DNA of 16,385 nt from Porphyromonadaceae bacterium UBA7176 (GTDB lineage: Bacteria > Bacteroidota > Bacteroidia > Bacteroidales > Muribaculaceae): the NCBI GenBank assembly GCA_002491245.1, contig DKVO01000030.1, forward strand, positions 1 through 16,385, given 5' to 3'. The first letter of the stretch is position 1, and the number at the start of each line of letters is the position of its first letter. Shown one piece after another: positions 6,475 to 13,975 of the stretch. Below the pieces are notes generated by a model. The model saw only the letters and a program-made list of their open reading frames with translations, ran no database searches and had not been told where the DNA came from. Made by a program: the position numbers and the translations under genes.

Positions 6475-7041
6475 TCAGTCATAAATACTTTTAATAACTT
6501 TTGCCGGTACCCCTCCGGCTATCATATCTGCCGGAATGTCTTTCGTCACCACTGCTCCGGCTGCAATTATAGCATTGTCGCCAATCGAAACCCCGGCAGT
6601 AACCGTAACATTAGCACCTATCCACACTCCTCTTCCAATACGTATGGGCCCATGATGTAGATTTTGACGTTTTTCCGGATTATGATCATGGTTAAGAGTC
6701 GCCAAGACCACACGATGCCCTATAAGACAACCGTCTCCAATAAAGATACCTCCCTGGTCTTGAAAATGGCAACCTGAATTGATAAATACATTTTTGCCAA
6801 CATGTGTATTCCGACCGAAATCGGTATAAAACGGCGGAAACAAGGTAAAACCACAATCCATCTCCTGCCCTATTATTCTACCGAACAGAATACGGACTTC
6901 ATCAGGGGTATGATAATTGCAATTAAGTTCGAACTGAAGTCGTCGGGCAATGTCACTCTGCTGGCGCATGAATTGTATCATTTCGTCTCCTTCAAGAGGT
7001 TTGCCATCGGCTATCATCTGCTGAAATTTATCTATCGTCAT
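6475..7041 (-). CDS. Maltose/galactoside O-acetyltransferase family (left-handed beta-helix)
   Basis: A cytosolic acetyl-CoA-dependent O-acetyltransferase of the Maa/LacA/NodL group, 188 residues from the ATG at 7041; a GTG one codon earlier is also in frame. An N-terminal helical cap (residues 1-60) is followed by FTLFPPFYTDFGRNTHVGKNVF-type hexapeptide repeats that form the left-handed beta-helix. A loop LNHDHNPEKR (116-125) carries the likely catalytic His118. The C-terminal coils (IGRGVWIGANVTVTAGVSIG, AIIAAGAVVTKDIP, GGVPAKVI) are typical of the family. The acceptor cannot be told from sequence. It has its own promoter and sits between convergent and tandem neighbours, so its tie to the redox genes is positional only. 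Confidence 0.92.
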   Translation of the reverse strand: MTIDKFQQMIADGKPLEGDEMIQFMRQQSDIARRLQFELNCNYHTPDEVRILFGRIIGQEMDCGFTLFPPFYTDFGRNTHVGKNVFINSGCHFQDQGGIFIGDGCLIGHRVVLATLNHDHNPEKRQNLHHGPIRIGRGVWIGANVTVTAGVSIGDNAIIAAGAVVTKDIPADMIAGGVPAKVIKSIYD

Positions 7042-7065
7042 CACATTTATATTTTATCATCGGGA

Positions 7066-7073
7066 CAAAATTA
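7066..7073 (-). promoter_or_regulatory. -7 box of acetyltransferase gene
   Basis: CAAAATTA on the plus strand reads TAATTTTG on the minus strand, matching TAnnTTTG, 24 bases before the ATG at 7041. No clear -33 TTTG is seen at the expected distance. Confidence 0.5.
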
Positions 7074-7128
7074 AATATTACCGGCAGATAAATTGTGCCT
7101 GTTTCTACGCAGATACAACCAAAATCAT

Positions 7129-8025
7129 CTATGATACACCGGCGAGATATTGAGTCGGTGTCATACCCGTCTGCTTCTTGAACATACGGCTGAAATGCTG
7201 GGAGTATTCAAAACCAAGGTCATATGCTACTTCAGCCACACTTCCGCTTTCTATCAACCTGTTTTTTGCCAACCTCACAATATGGCTTCGTATGAAGTTC
7301 CCGGCATTCTCTCCCGTCGATTTCTTCAGCATGTCACTGAAATAATTGGGCGACATACATAGCTTGTCTGCAAAATATTGTACAGTCGGTATCCCTTCGG
7401 AATATTGCAACCCTTTGTCATAGTAATCGTTCAGAAGTGCGCTGAATTTCACCAGAATATCATCGTGAGACTGTCTCATTTGCCTGAACTGACGCGTATA
7501 TGCACGGTTACAGAAATGGAGCAAAGCAGAGATATGACTTACAATTATCTGATTACGTTCTACATCGTCCGGACGTTCTATTTCTTCAGCAATAAATCTC
7601 ATCAACGACACAATCCGGTCTCGCTCGCTTTCTTCCAAAAACAAAGCTTCATTTGCGCTATAGTCAAAATAAGAGAATGTCCGCATTTTCTTCTCAAGCC
7701 AGGTGCCGGCAATCAGCTCTGGATGAAAAAGAAGCGCCCAACCATCAATATCAATCAGATCGCCGTAATCCTCCCGGCCCCCTATCTGTCCAGGAGCCAC
7801 GCATATCACACTACCACCATTATGCCCATATGCACCACGACCATAAGTAAGGTCTTCGCGTACTCGGCTATGCATGAAAATACCATATACACCGTAGTTG
7901 TTCAAACTTGAAGGAATAGGGGATATTTTTTCAAAATCGACTACCCCGACAAGAGGATGTTTGCTTCCAGCACCTACATATGAGAGATAATCTCCAGGCT
8001 TATTAACTTTAAGTATCTTTTTCAT
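7129..8025 (-). CDS. AraC-family transcriptional regulator
   Basis: A 298-residue regulator from the ATG at 8025; a TTG seven codons upstream also opens the frame but is unlikely, because the -7 box overlaps it. The N-terminal 190 residues lack a recognised enzyme fold and look like the cupin-like sensor half of AraC proteins. The last 80 residues hold the two helix-turn-helix units: YFADKLCMSPNYFSDMLKKSTG, and AEVAYDLGFEYSQHFSRMFK followed by the family-typical TGMTPTQY. It is divergent from the exported alpha/beta hydrolase gene, with 156 bases between, which is the usual arrangement of an AraC activator and its target. The ligand is unknown. Confidence 0.93.
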   Translation of the reverse strand: MKKILKVNKPGDYLSYVGAGSKHPLVGVVDFEKISPIPSSLNNYGVYGIFMHSRVREDLTYGRGAYGHNGGSVICVAPGQIGGREDYGDLIDIDGWALLFHPELIAGTWLEKKMRTFSYFDYSANEALFLEESERDRIVSLMRFIAEEIERPDDVERNQIIVSHISALLHFCNRAYTRQFRQMRQSHDDILVKFSALLNDYYDKGLQYSEGIPTVQYFADKLCMSPNYFSDMLKKSTGENAGNFIRSHIVRLAKNRLIESGSVAEVAYDLGFEYSQHFSRMFKKQTGMTPTQYLAGVS

Positions 8026-8043
8026 CTGTCTGATATGCAAGAG

Positions 8044-8075
8044 CAAAGTTACAAATTTTCAGCAAACTACAACAA
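8044..8075 (-). promoter_or_regulatory. Promoter of AraC-family gene
   Basis: CAAAGTTA (8044-8051) reads TAACTTTG on the minus strand, a consensus -7 box. CAA triplets at 8070-8072 and 8073-8075 give possible -33 TTG elements at spacings of 18 and 21 bases. The leader to the ATG at 8025 would be only about a dozen bases. Confidence 0.6.
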
Positions 8076-8129
8076 TGTCTGAATGCAGAATAATAGATTT
8101 TGGTTGTCATTGCCCGTATTGTGGTATTA

Positions 8130-8156
8130 TTGGTCGGAAACGACTCTGTAATTTTG
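8130..8156 (+). promoter_or_regulatory. Promoter region of alpha/beta hydrolase gene
   Basis: TAATTTTG (8149-8156) is a consensus -7 box 25 bases before the start codon. The nearest TTG (8130-8132) leaves only 16 bases of spacing, shorter than the usual 19-21, so the promoter may need an activator; the divergent AraC regulator is the obvious candidate. A short inverted repeat, GTCG-GAAA-CGAC (8133-8144), sits between the two elements. Confidence 0.55.
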
Positions 8157-8181
8157 CATCATAATAAAAAACAAGATAACC

Positions 8182-9246
8182 ATGATGAAAATTATAAGCG
8201 TTATTCTCGTCTCCGCAATGACAATAGCCAACCTACATGCACAAGACAAAAACTCAATCGATATGATTAAGACAGAAAATCTCACCCTTACACAGGAATG
8301 GGATAAAGTATTCGCGAAGAGCGACAAGGTAGACCATTCCAAAACAACTTTCGTAAACCGTTATGGCATAACTCTTGCAGCAGATGTATACAAGCCTAAA
8401 GGAGCTACCGGACAACTGCCGGCTATAGCCGTAAGCGGTCCATTCGGGGCCGTCAAGGAACAAAGCTCGGGCCTATATGCTCAAATGCTTGCTGAGAGAG
8501 GCTTCCTTACAATTGCATTCGACCCATCATATACGGGCGAGAGCGGAGGCGCGCCACGATACGTAGCTTCGCCCGATATCAATACCGAAGATTTCTCAGC
8601 GGCCATCGACTACCTCATCAACCGCGACGACGTCGATGCCCAGAAGGTCGGCATACTCGGTATATGTGGCTGGGGAGGAATTGCCATACAGGCAGCTATC
8701 AACGACCCAAGAATTAAAGCAACAGTAGCCTCTACCATGTACGACATGACCCGGGTAAATGCCAACGGCTACTTCGATGCCGAGAACACCGCAAAAAATC
8801 GAAATGACAAAAGGGCAAGCATGAGTGCACAACGGACCGAAGACTACAAGAACGGCTATTATAAACTTGCCGGAGGTGTGATTGATCCTCTACCCGACGA
8901 TGCCCCACAGTTTGTAAAAGATTACTACGCCTACTATAAAACGCCTCGTGGATACCATAGCCGGTCGCTAAACTCCAACGGGGGATGGAATATGACCTCC
9001 AACCTACCCTTCCTCAACTTCAAATTCTTCGAGTACGCCGACGAACTTGAAAATGCAGTGCTGATTGTGCATGGCGACAAAGCACATTCATACTACTTCG
9101 GCCGGGATACATTTGCCCTCCTTCGTGGCGAAAACAAACAGATGCTCACCGTCAAAGGAGCAACACACTGCGATCTCTACGACCAAACAGATATAATACC
9201 CTTTGACGAGATAGCAGCCTTCTATACCGAATATTTCGGCAAATAA
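8182..9246 (+). CDS. Exported alpha/beta hydrolase with Cys nucleophile
   Basis: A 354-residue protein (353 if the second of the paired ATGs is used) with a signal peptide ending near NLHAQD (residues 1-21), so it is probably periplasmic. The alpha/beta-hydrolase core begins around ITLAADVYKPKG, with an oxyanion region near SGPFGAVKEQ. The nucleophile elbow is GICGWGG (160-166), with Cys162 in place of Ser, as in dienelactone hydrolases. IVHGDKAHS supplies the likely acid Asp299 and GATHCDLYD the catalytic His329. Close relatives are annotated as alpha/beta hydrolase or DUF-type proteins with unknown substrates. It is divergent from the AraC regulator and ends in a clear terminator. Confidence 0.92.
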   Translation: MMKIISVILVSAMTIANLHAQDKNSIDMIKTENLTLTQEWDKVFAKSDKVDHSKTTFVNRYGITLAADVYKPKGATGQLPAIAVSGPFGAVKEQSSGLYAQMLAERGFLTIAFDPSYTGESGGAPRYVASPDINTEDFSAAIDYLINRDDVDAQKVGILGICGWGGIAIQAAINDPRIKATVASTMYDMTRVNANGYFDAENTAKNRNDKRASMSAQRTEDYKNGYYKLAGGVIDPLPDDAPQFVKDYYAYYKTPRGYHSRSLNSNGGWNMTSNLPFLNFKFFEYADELENAVLIVHGDKAHSYYFGRDTFALLRGENKQMLTVKGATHCDLYDQTDIIPFDEIAAFYTEYFGK

Positions 9247-9282
9247 GCCTACGAACGTCCCGTCTCAGCCACAGTCTCTCTT

Positions 9283-9320
9283 ATTGCCGCTTACCATATG
9301 CAAGCGGCAATATTTTTATC
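9283..9320 (+). terminator. Intrinsic terminator after hydrolase gene
   Basis: ATTGCCGCTT (9283-9292) pairs with AAGCGGCAAT (9302-9311) across a nine-base loop and is followed by a T-rich tail on the plus strand (9313-9326). It ends the hydrolase transcript. The reverse DMT-transporter gene ends at 9316, inside the tail, so the same hairpin may also serve it. Confidence 0.85.
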
Positions 9321-10230
9321 TTTTATTATTGTCCGACGACAGTGACCGGCTCACCGTGACAAGCCACACACCACTGAATATAAGCACAACCGCCACGCCT
9401 TTGATAAAACTGAAACGTTCGATACCAAGCCATATCCCGGCTACAGTAGCAACAATCGGCTGTACATAGTTGTACATTCCCACAACTGTCGGACGCAGAT
9501 TTTTTTGACCTATCATTATACAGATATATGCAATGAAAGTAGCCCCGATCACAACAGCTGCCACTCCGAGCCATTCGCCACAACTTATGCTCGCCCAATC
9601 GGTCGAAGCTATCACCGGCGAGGTCAGAGGCAAAGCCACAACCGACGCCGACAGGAACATCCATTTCATGATAGTGACAAGCGAATACCGGCGGATGAAA
9701 TTCCTGTAAAGAGTTAGATAAAGCGCATAGCTCAACTGAGCCATTAAAATTATAAAATCGCCGAGAGGCGGATTGGGTGCTCCGGCATCCGATGAAGCAT
9801 TACCCAGCAAAAGTATCAATGCTCCGGAAGCTCCGAGTACAATTCCTCCTATTTTTTTCAAGCTTATAGGTTCCCTAAGTATCACCCATGCAAGAATCAT
9901 AACCCACATCGGCATAGTTGTCGTAAAAAGAGATGCCTCTCCAGGTGTCGTCAGGCTCACACCCATTATAAAACATCCCTGATTTAACAGTACCCCAAGC
10001 ATACCGGCCCCAAACAAGCGTAGCTTGTCACACAAAGGCACATGTTCCTTAGGCAGAAAAACAGATGTCAGCCAAAACAAGACTGCAGCTCCGACCATCC
10101 TGAAGTCGACCAGCAGGAACGGGGCGATAACTCCCGATGCAAGCACAAGTTTAACTACCGGAGCCATCAACCCCCAGGTTACGTTAGCCCCGATCATGGC
10201 CATATGCCCCTTTATTTTATAATCGCTCAT
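9316..10230 (-). CDS. DMT-superfamily EamA transporter
   Basis: An inner-membrane permease of the drug/metabolite transporter superfamily, 304 residues with about ten hydrophobic helices in two repeated EamA halves (roughly 10-145 and 155-295). Typical motifs are present: an N-terminal MIGANVTWGLMAPVVK, the PGEASLFTTTMPMWVMILAWVILREP end of the first half, and MYNYVQPIVATVAGIWLGIERFSFIKGVAVVLIFSGVWLV at the end of the second. Substrates of such carriers vary (amino acids, metabolites, drugs) and cannot be read from sequence. A hairpin separates it from the upstream wecA-like gene, so it is probably its own transcript. No clear -7 box was found before its ATG. Confidence 0.92.
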   Translation of the reverse strand: MSDYKIKGHMAMIGANVTWGLMAPVVKLVLASGVIAPFLLVDFRMVGAAVLFWLTSVFLPKEHVPLCDKLRLFGAGMLGVLLNQGCFIMGVSLTTPGEASLFTTTMPMWVMILAWVILREPISLKKIGGIVLGASGALILLLGNASSDAGAPNPPLGDFIILMAQLSYALYLTLYRNFIRRYSLVTIMKWMFLSASVVALPLTSPVIASTDWASISCGEWLGVAAVVIGATFIAYICIMIGQKNLRPTVVGMYNYVQPIVATVAGIWLGIERFSFIKGVAVVLIFSGVWLVTVSRSLSSDNNKR

Positions 10231-10259
10231 ACACTATTGGAAATTTCGTGCAAAAAAAT

Positions 10260-10292
10260 GGCATAAAACGAGGGGGCTATCGCAGCCCCCTT
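10260..10292 (-). terminator. Terminator after the WecA-like gene
   Basis: GGGGGCT (10272-10278) pairs with AGCCCCC (10284-10290) around a five-base loop; A10271 and T10291 add a pair. Read on the minus strand, the stem is followed by TTTTATGCC and then a run of seven T (complement of 10252-10258). It lies just past the WecA-like stop codon. Confidence 0.85.
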
Positions 10293-10300
10293 ATATTGAA

Positions 10301-11422
10301 TTAATCGTAAAGTGTCGTGGATTGACGGCGCTCTCTGGCATGTATCGATCGTGTAAGTATCGTATTGACCACAATCCATAACACAAGGTCAGAAAAAAAC
10401 AGTACCGTAATATTCATCACCGAACTCAATATATAATTGATGCCCACAAGAAGCAACGACGACATCAATATCGTCATCATCGCGTAGCGCTGATGCATAC
10501 CCAACGCCAACAGCTTATGATGGATATGGGTCTTATCGGGCAAAAACGGGTTCCTATGGGCCTTGATACGGTGGAGGTATACACGCACCACATCAAAACC
10601 GGGTATCAGCAGCGGTGCAAAAGCTATAATTCCTGTATTCACTCCGGTGTACTCCCAATCTATCGAGCAAATCTCTATGCTCATTACACTAAGGAAGAAG
10701 CCGACCGTCAATGCTCCGGTATCGCCCATGAAAATCTTACGATGCTTTTTAGCGTTTCCGAACACATTAAATATAAAGAACGGCAACAACGCACCAAGTG
10801 TAGCCACAGCCAGTGCAGAGTAGATGTACAAAGATGAACTCAAGAAGATAAATGCATAGAACACACATGCTATCGCGCTTAGACCTGAAGCGAGACCATC
10901 GATACCGTCAATCAGGTTTATTGCATTTATAACAAAAACAATAAACAAAACCGTCAGCAACACCGACGCGACAAACGGCAACTCCTCCACACCCATAAAC
11001 CCATGCAGATTATCTATGCGAAGACCACCTGCTATGACAAAGAGAGCCGACAAAGTTTGCATCACGAACTTAGCACGGTAACGGACACCGACAAGATCAT
11101 CTGCCATACCGACAAGATACAAGATAATCGCACCGCAACCTATGAAACACAGAGGCAGGATATGCCTGTAGATACGCTGCACTACCGTAGACTCATGCGA
11201 CAGGACACCAATACCGATGAGTAGCAACAATGCAAACAGGATTGACGGGAAAAACGCAATACCACCCAGACGGGGTACCTCTGACTTATGTATCTTGCGA
11301 GGATCGGGCTCGTCGAAGAGGTTTCTGCGGAATGCTATCAGCAATATCTGAGGTATGATTATACCTGTAAGCGTCGAAACGCATACCAATACTAAGAAAT
11401 CGATCCAAAGCCACGTTAACAT
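10301..11422 (-). CDS. WecA/MraY-type undecaprenyl-phosphate phosphoglycosyl transferase
   Basis: An inner-membrane polyprenyl-phosphate sugar-1-phosphate transferase of the WecA/TagO group, which starts O-antigen, capsule or similar glycan synthesis by loading a sugar-phosphate onto undecaprenyl phosphate. The ATG at 11422 gives 373 residues; a TTG three codons upstream also opens the frame. There are about eleven membrane helices. Conserved cytosolic motifs are KIHKSEVPRLGG (43-54), the metal-binding Asp pair GMADD (Asp108-109), NAINLIDGIDGLASG (166-180), GDTGAL (233-238) and the HIHH signature (299-302) typical of WecA/TagO rather than MraY. It follows the CpsB-like gene by 11 bases. The sugar donor is not determinable. 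Confidence 0.93.
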   Translation of the reverse strand: MLTWLWIDFLVLVCVSTLTGIIIPQILLIAFRRNLFDEPDPRKIHKSEVPRLGGIAFFPSILFALLLLIGIGVLSHESTVVQRIYRHILPLCFIGCGAIILYLVGMADDLVGVRYRAKFVMQTLSALFVIAGGLRIDNLHGFMGVEELPFVASVLLTVLFIVFVINAINLIDGIDGLASGLSAIACVFYAFIFLSSSLYIYSALAVATLGALLPFFIFNVFGNAKKHRKIFMGDTGALTVGFFLSVMSIEICSIDWEYTGVNTGIIAFAPLLIPGFDVVRVYLHRIKAHRNPFLPDKTHIHHKLLALGMHQRYAMMTILMSSLLLVGINYILSSVMNITVLFFSDLVLWIVVNTILTRSIHARERRQSTTLYD

Positions 11423-11433
11423 AATAGGCAATA

Positions 11434-12153
11434 TTAAAGTTTTTGTATTTGCAACTTGGACAATATCTCTGCCAAGTCTTTTTTTATTTTCATACCTTTA
11501 AGGAGCCCCACATGCCCTGGCCGGTGGATATCGGTACCGGCAAAATCGTAAAAACCGCCTTTGAGCATCTTTTGCGAATACTCTTTGGCATAAGGGCCAT
11601 AATGCCCGGTCAACGACAGGATATTGAGCTGGAATTTACAACCGGCATCTTTCCACCGGCCGTATTCACTAAGCGACCCCACATACGCATACCGCTCAGG
11701 ATGAGCTATCAACGGAGTGAAACCATTGCGCTGTATCTCTTCGACAATCTCTTTAAAACGTATTGTCGGATTAAAATACGACGTCTCGACAAGCAACATC
11801 TCTTTGTCTTCTCCTATCGGCAGAACATCTCCGGCTTCAAGTCTGGACAAAAAAAGCGAATCCATCATATTTTCTGCCGCAAGATGAAGCTTCACCTCAC
11901 CGCCGTATGACGACACAAGATCCTCAAACTTTTTCCTCAAGTCCTCTGTCTTGTTGGGGATATCTTCCATCACATGAGGCGTGAGCCATACATCCGAAAC
12001 TCCCATCCTCTCATATTCCGACAAGATTGAAAGCGAATCCGAAATACTCTCCACCCCGTCATCGACTCCCGGAAGAATATGGGAATGCCAATCAGTGAAA
12101 CCGTCGTAAGCCACAGTTTGCGATGTAGAAAATATTTTGTCGAATATTGTCAC
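11434..12153 (-). CDS. CpsB/YwqE-type PHP-domain tyrosine phosphatase
   Basis: A 239-residue PHP-fold metal-dependent phosphatase of the CpsB/CapC group, which dephosphorylates bacterial tyrosine kinases controlling exopolysaccharide export. The metal-ligand motifs are all present: DWHSHILPGVDDG (21-33; His23, His25), LTPHV with His60, AAEN with Glu94, IAHPERY (149-155; His151) and GTDIHRP (206-212; Asp208, His210). The frame opens at GTG 12153; the next in-frame ATG (residue 50) would remove the first metal site, so the GTG is real or very close. That GTG overlaps the TGA of a small upstream frame. No tyrosine kinase or Wza gene is in the window. Confidence 0.92.
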   Translation of the reverse strand: MTIFDKIFSTSQTVAYDGFTDWHSHILPGVDDGVESISDSLSILSEYERMGVSDVWLTPHVMEDIPNKTEDLRKKFEDLVSSYGGEVKLHLAAENMMDSLFLSRLEAGDVLPIGEDKEMLLVETSYFNPTIRFKEIVEEIQRNGFTPLIAHPERYAYVGSLSEYGRWKDAGCKFQLNILSLTGHYGPYAKEYSQKMLKGGFYDFAGTDIHRPGHVGLLKGMKIKKDLAEILSKLQIQKL

Positions 12154-12191
12154 GTAAGTAATCTATATAAGTGATGCTTAATTATGTTCAT
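12150..12191 (-). CDS. Possible 13-codon leader peptide before cpsB-like gene
   Basis: A short frame starts at ATG 12191 and encodes MNIIKHHLYRLLT before a TGA that overlaps the GTG start of the CpsB-like gene (GTGA). Such overlap could let ribosomes finishing the peptide re-start at a weak GTG. It lies in the 150-base leader predicted from the promoter at 12313-12344. Nothing beyond position and overlap supports it, and a frame this short can arise by chance. Confidence 0.35.
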   Translation of the reverse strand: MNIIKHHLYRLLT

Positions 12192-12312
12192 AGTAAAGAC
12201 AAAGACTGCCGCATATTTAAGGCAATAATTACCCCCCCCGATTAAAAACCTGACATTCAAGGGGTTATAAACTTTGAGCAAACCATAAAAATTTTAGCAT
12301 CTGTTCATTTTG

Positions 12313-12344
12313 CAAAGATACGCAAAATATTGCAGATTGCCAAA
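12313..12344 (-). promoter_or_regulatory. Promoter of cpsB-wecA-like operon
   Basis: Read on the minus strand, a -33 TTTG (12341-12344) is followed after exactly 20 bases by a -7 TATCTTTG (12313-12320). This is the best full Bacteroidota promoter in the window. Transcription would start near 12306, leaving a leader of about 150 bases before the GTG at 12153. Confidence 0.75.
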
Positions 12345-12497
12345 CACCACAAAAAGCAGACCTTTAGTTAAAAACGTATGAAGCAAGGCAATGATACCAT
12401 CATTCGCCGCCACTGCTATCGACGATTACAACACCGTTTTACGATTATTTTTTTAAAATTTTAGCAAAACATTTACAAACGCTTCAAAAAAATTGCC

Positions 12498-12505
12498 TAA
12501 CTTTG
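12498..12505 (+). promoter_or_regulatory. -7 box of MFS transporter gene
   Basis: TAACTTTG, a perfect -7 consensus, lies about 80 bases before the start codon. The -33 zone holds only a weak TTTAC (12472-12476). Given the highly biased codons of the gene, the promoter is likely strong or activated. Confidence 0.65.
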
Positions 12506-12583
12506 CACTCAACATATCCTTAAAGCGATATTTTTGACAAGAAAACCATATTTATTATCACATAAACATTTAATCTAAGACCT

Positions 12584-13951
12584 ATGTCAAAAACTGGAAC
12601 CGCAACAGCGGGCAAAGGTAGTATCGTGGCGATTGTGGCCATGTTCTTCCTTTTCGCTATGATTTCGTTTGTAACGAACCTCGCAGCCCCTCTGGGCACA
12701 ATATGGAAAAACAATTATGAGTGGTCGGGTATGCTCGGCAACATGATGAACTTCCTCGCTTATCTTTTCATGGGTATTCCGGCCGGCAACATGCTCGTTC
12801 GTATCGGCTATAAGAAAACAGCCCTCACCGCGATGGCTGTTGGTCTCGTTGGCCTCATCTTCCAATGGCTTTCTGGCCGTGTTGGCGGTACTGTCGAAGT
12901 ATTCGCAGTCGCCGGACAGGCTGTCACTCTCAACTTCATCATCTACCTCCTCGGCGCATTCATCTGCGGTTTCTGCGTATGTATGCTCAACACCGTTGTA
13001 AACCCCATGCTCAACCTCCTCGGTGGCGGTGGTAACACCGGCAACCAGCTTGTTCAGGCTGGTGGCTCGTTCAACTCCCTCGCCGGCACTCTCACTCCCC
13101 TCTTCGTCGGCATGCTCATCGGTCAGGTTACCGACCGCACATCAATGCTTGACGTCGCTCCCCTCCTCTACATCGCAATGGGTGTATTCGTCATCGCATT
13201 CGTAATCATCAGCTGCGTGGCCATTCCCGAGCCCCACATGAAAAAAGGTGGTGTAGCTAAAGTAAAATACAGCCACAGCGCTTGGAACTTCCGCCACACC
13301 CTCCTTGGCGTCATCGGCATCTTCTTCTATGTAGGTATCGAAGTCGGCATCCCCGGCGTGCTCATTTTCTATCTGAGCGACCCCGAAGCATCCGGTATCA
13401 CTACCAATGCTACCGCTGTTGCTGGTGGAGTAGCCGCAATCTACTGGTTGCTCATGCTCGTCGGCCGACTCGTTTCAACAGTAATTTCCGGTAAAGTTTC
13501 CAGCCGCACACAGCTCCTCGTCGTTACCATCACCGCCATCTGCCTTATCTGTGGCGCAATCTTCCTTTCGTCCGACATCCGTGTATCAATGCCTGCATAT
13601 AGCGCTGCCGACGGCTTCACTACAGCCGAAGTACCTGCCAAAGCGCTCCTCCTCGTCCTCTGCGGTCTCTGCACATCTGTAATGTGGGGTGGCATCTTCA
13701 ACCTCGCTGTCGAAGGCCTCGGCAAATACACCGCTCAGGCATCTGGCTTCTTCATGATGATGGTCGTTGGTGGCGGCGTTATGCCTCTCATCCAGAACGC
13801 TATCGCAAACAGCGTTGGCTACATGGCATCCTACTGGCTCGTTGTCGCAATGCTTGCATACCTCCTCTTCTACGCCGTTGCAGGTTGCAAGAACGTCAAC
13901 AAAGACATCCCCGTCGACGAAGAGTCTGTTCCCGATCCTCGCAATCTCTAA
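12584..13951 (+). CDS. FucP/GlcP-like MFS sugar transporter
   Basis: A 455-residue inner-membrane carrier of the major facilitator superfamily with about twelve hydrophobic helices. It resembles the fucose-galactose-glucose proton symporter group: an N-terminal helix with MFFLFAMISFVTNLAAPLG, the cytosolic loop GIPAGNMLVRIGYKKTAL, a Gly-rich NLLGGGGNTGNQLVQ with GGSFNSLAGTLTPLFVG, and a second half beginning FRHTLLGVIGIFFYVGIEVGIPG. The substrate is probably a sugar or sugar acid, but the exact one is unclear. Leu is nearly always CTC, and Gly and Arg mostly GGT/GGC and CGT, unlike its neighbours, which suggests high expression. It has its own promoter and a hairpin between it and the glycerate kinase gene. 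Confidence 0.88.
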   Translation: MSKTGTATAGKGSIVAIVAMFFLFAMISFVTNLAAPLGTIWKNNYEWSGMLGNMMNFLAYLFMGIPAGNMLVRIGYKKTALTAMAVGLVGLIFQWLSGRVGGTVEVFAVAGQAVTLNFIIYLLGAFICGFCVCMLNTVVNPMLNLLGGGGNTGNQLVQAGGSFNSLAGTLTPLFVGMLIGQVTDRTSMLDVAPLLYIAMGVFVIAFVIISCVAIPEPHMKKGGVAKVKYSHSAWNFRHTLLGVIGIFFYVGIEVGIPGVLIFYLSDPEASGITTNATAVAGGVAAIYWLLMLVGRLVSTVISGKVSSRTQLLVVTITAICLICGAIFLSSDIRVSMPAYSAADGFTTAEVPAKALLLVLCGLCTSVMWGGIFNLAVEGLGKYTAQASGFFMMMVVGGGVMPLIQNAIANSVGYMASYWLVVAMLAYLLFYAVAGCKNVNKDIPVDEESVPDPRNL

Positions 13952-13975
13952 ACTTGCAATTACTCCATACCAAAC

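Larger units (their letters stand above)
12154..12583. other. 430-base divergent intergenic region
   Basis: It separates the reverse CpsB-like operon from the forward MFS gene. It holds a promoter for each, a C8 tract (12232-12239), an ACCCC/GGGGT pairing option in the reverse leader and two copies of AAAATTTTAGCA (12288-12299 and 12455-12466). The reverse leader is unusually long, about 150 bases. I see no other protein gene, tRNA or clear riboswitch. Confidence 0.6.

Noticed and set aside
7378..7911. 177-codon forward frame opposite the AraC gene
   Set aside because: Antisense shadow of a well-supported regulator; no start signal or recognisable features.
8133..8144. GTCG-GAAA-CGAC inverted repeat as a regulator site
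   Set aside because: Four-base arms are expected by chance and AraC-family proteins usually bind direct repeats; noted only within the promoter entry.
11443..11910. 155-codon forward frame opposite the CpsB-like gene
   Set aside because: It lies wholly antisense to a gene with complete PHP metal motifs and shows no domain of its own.
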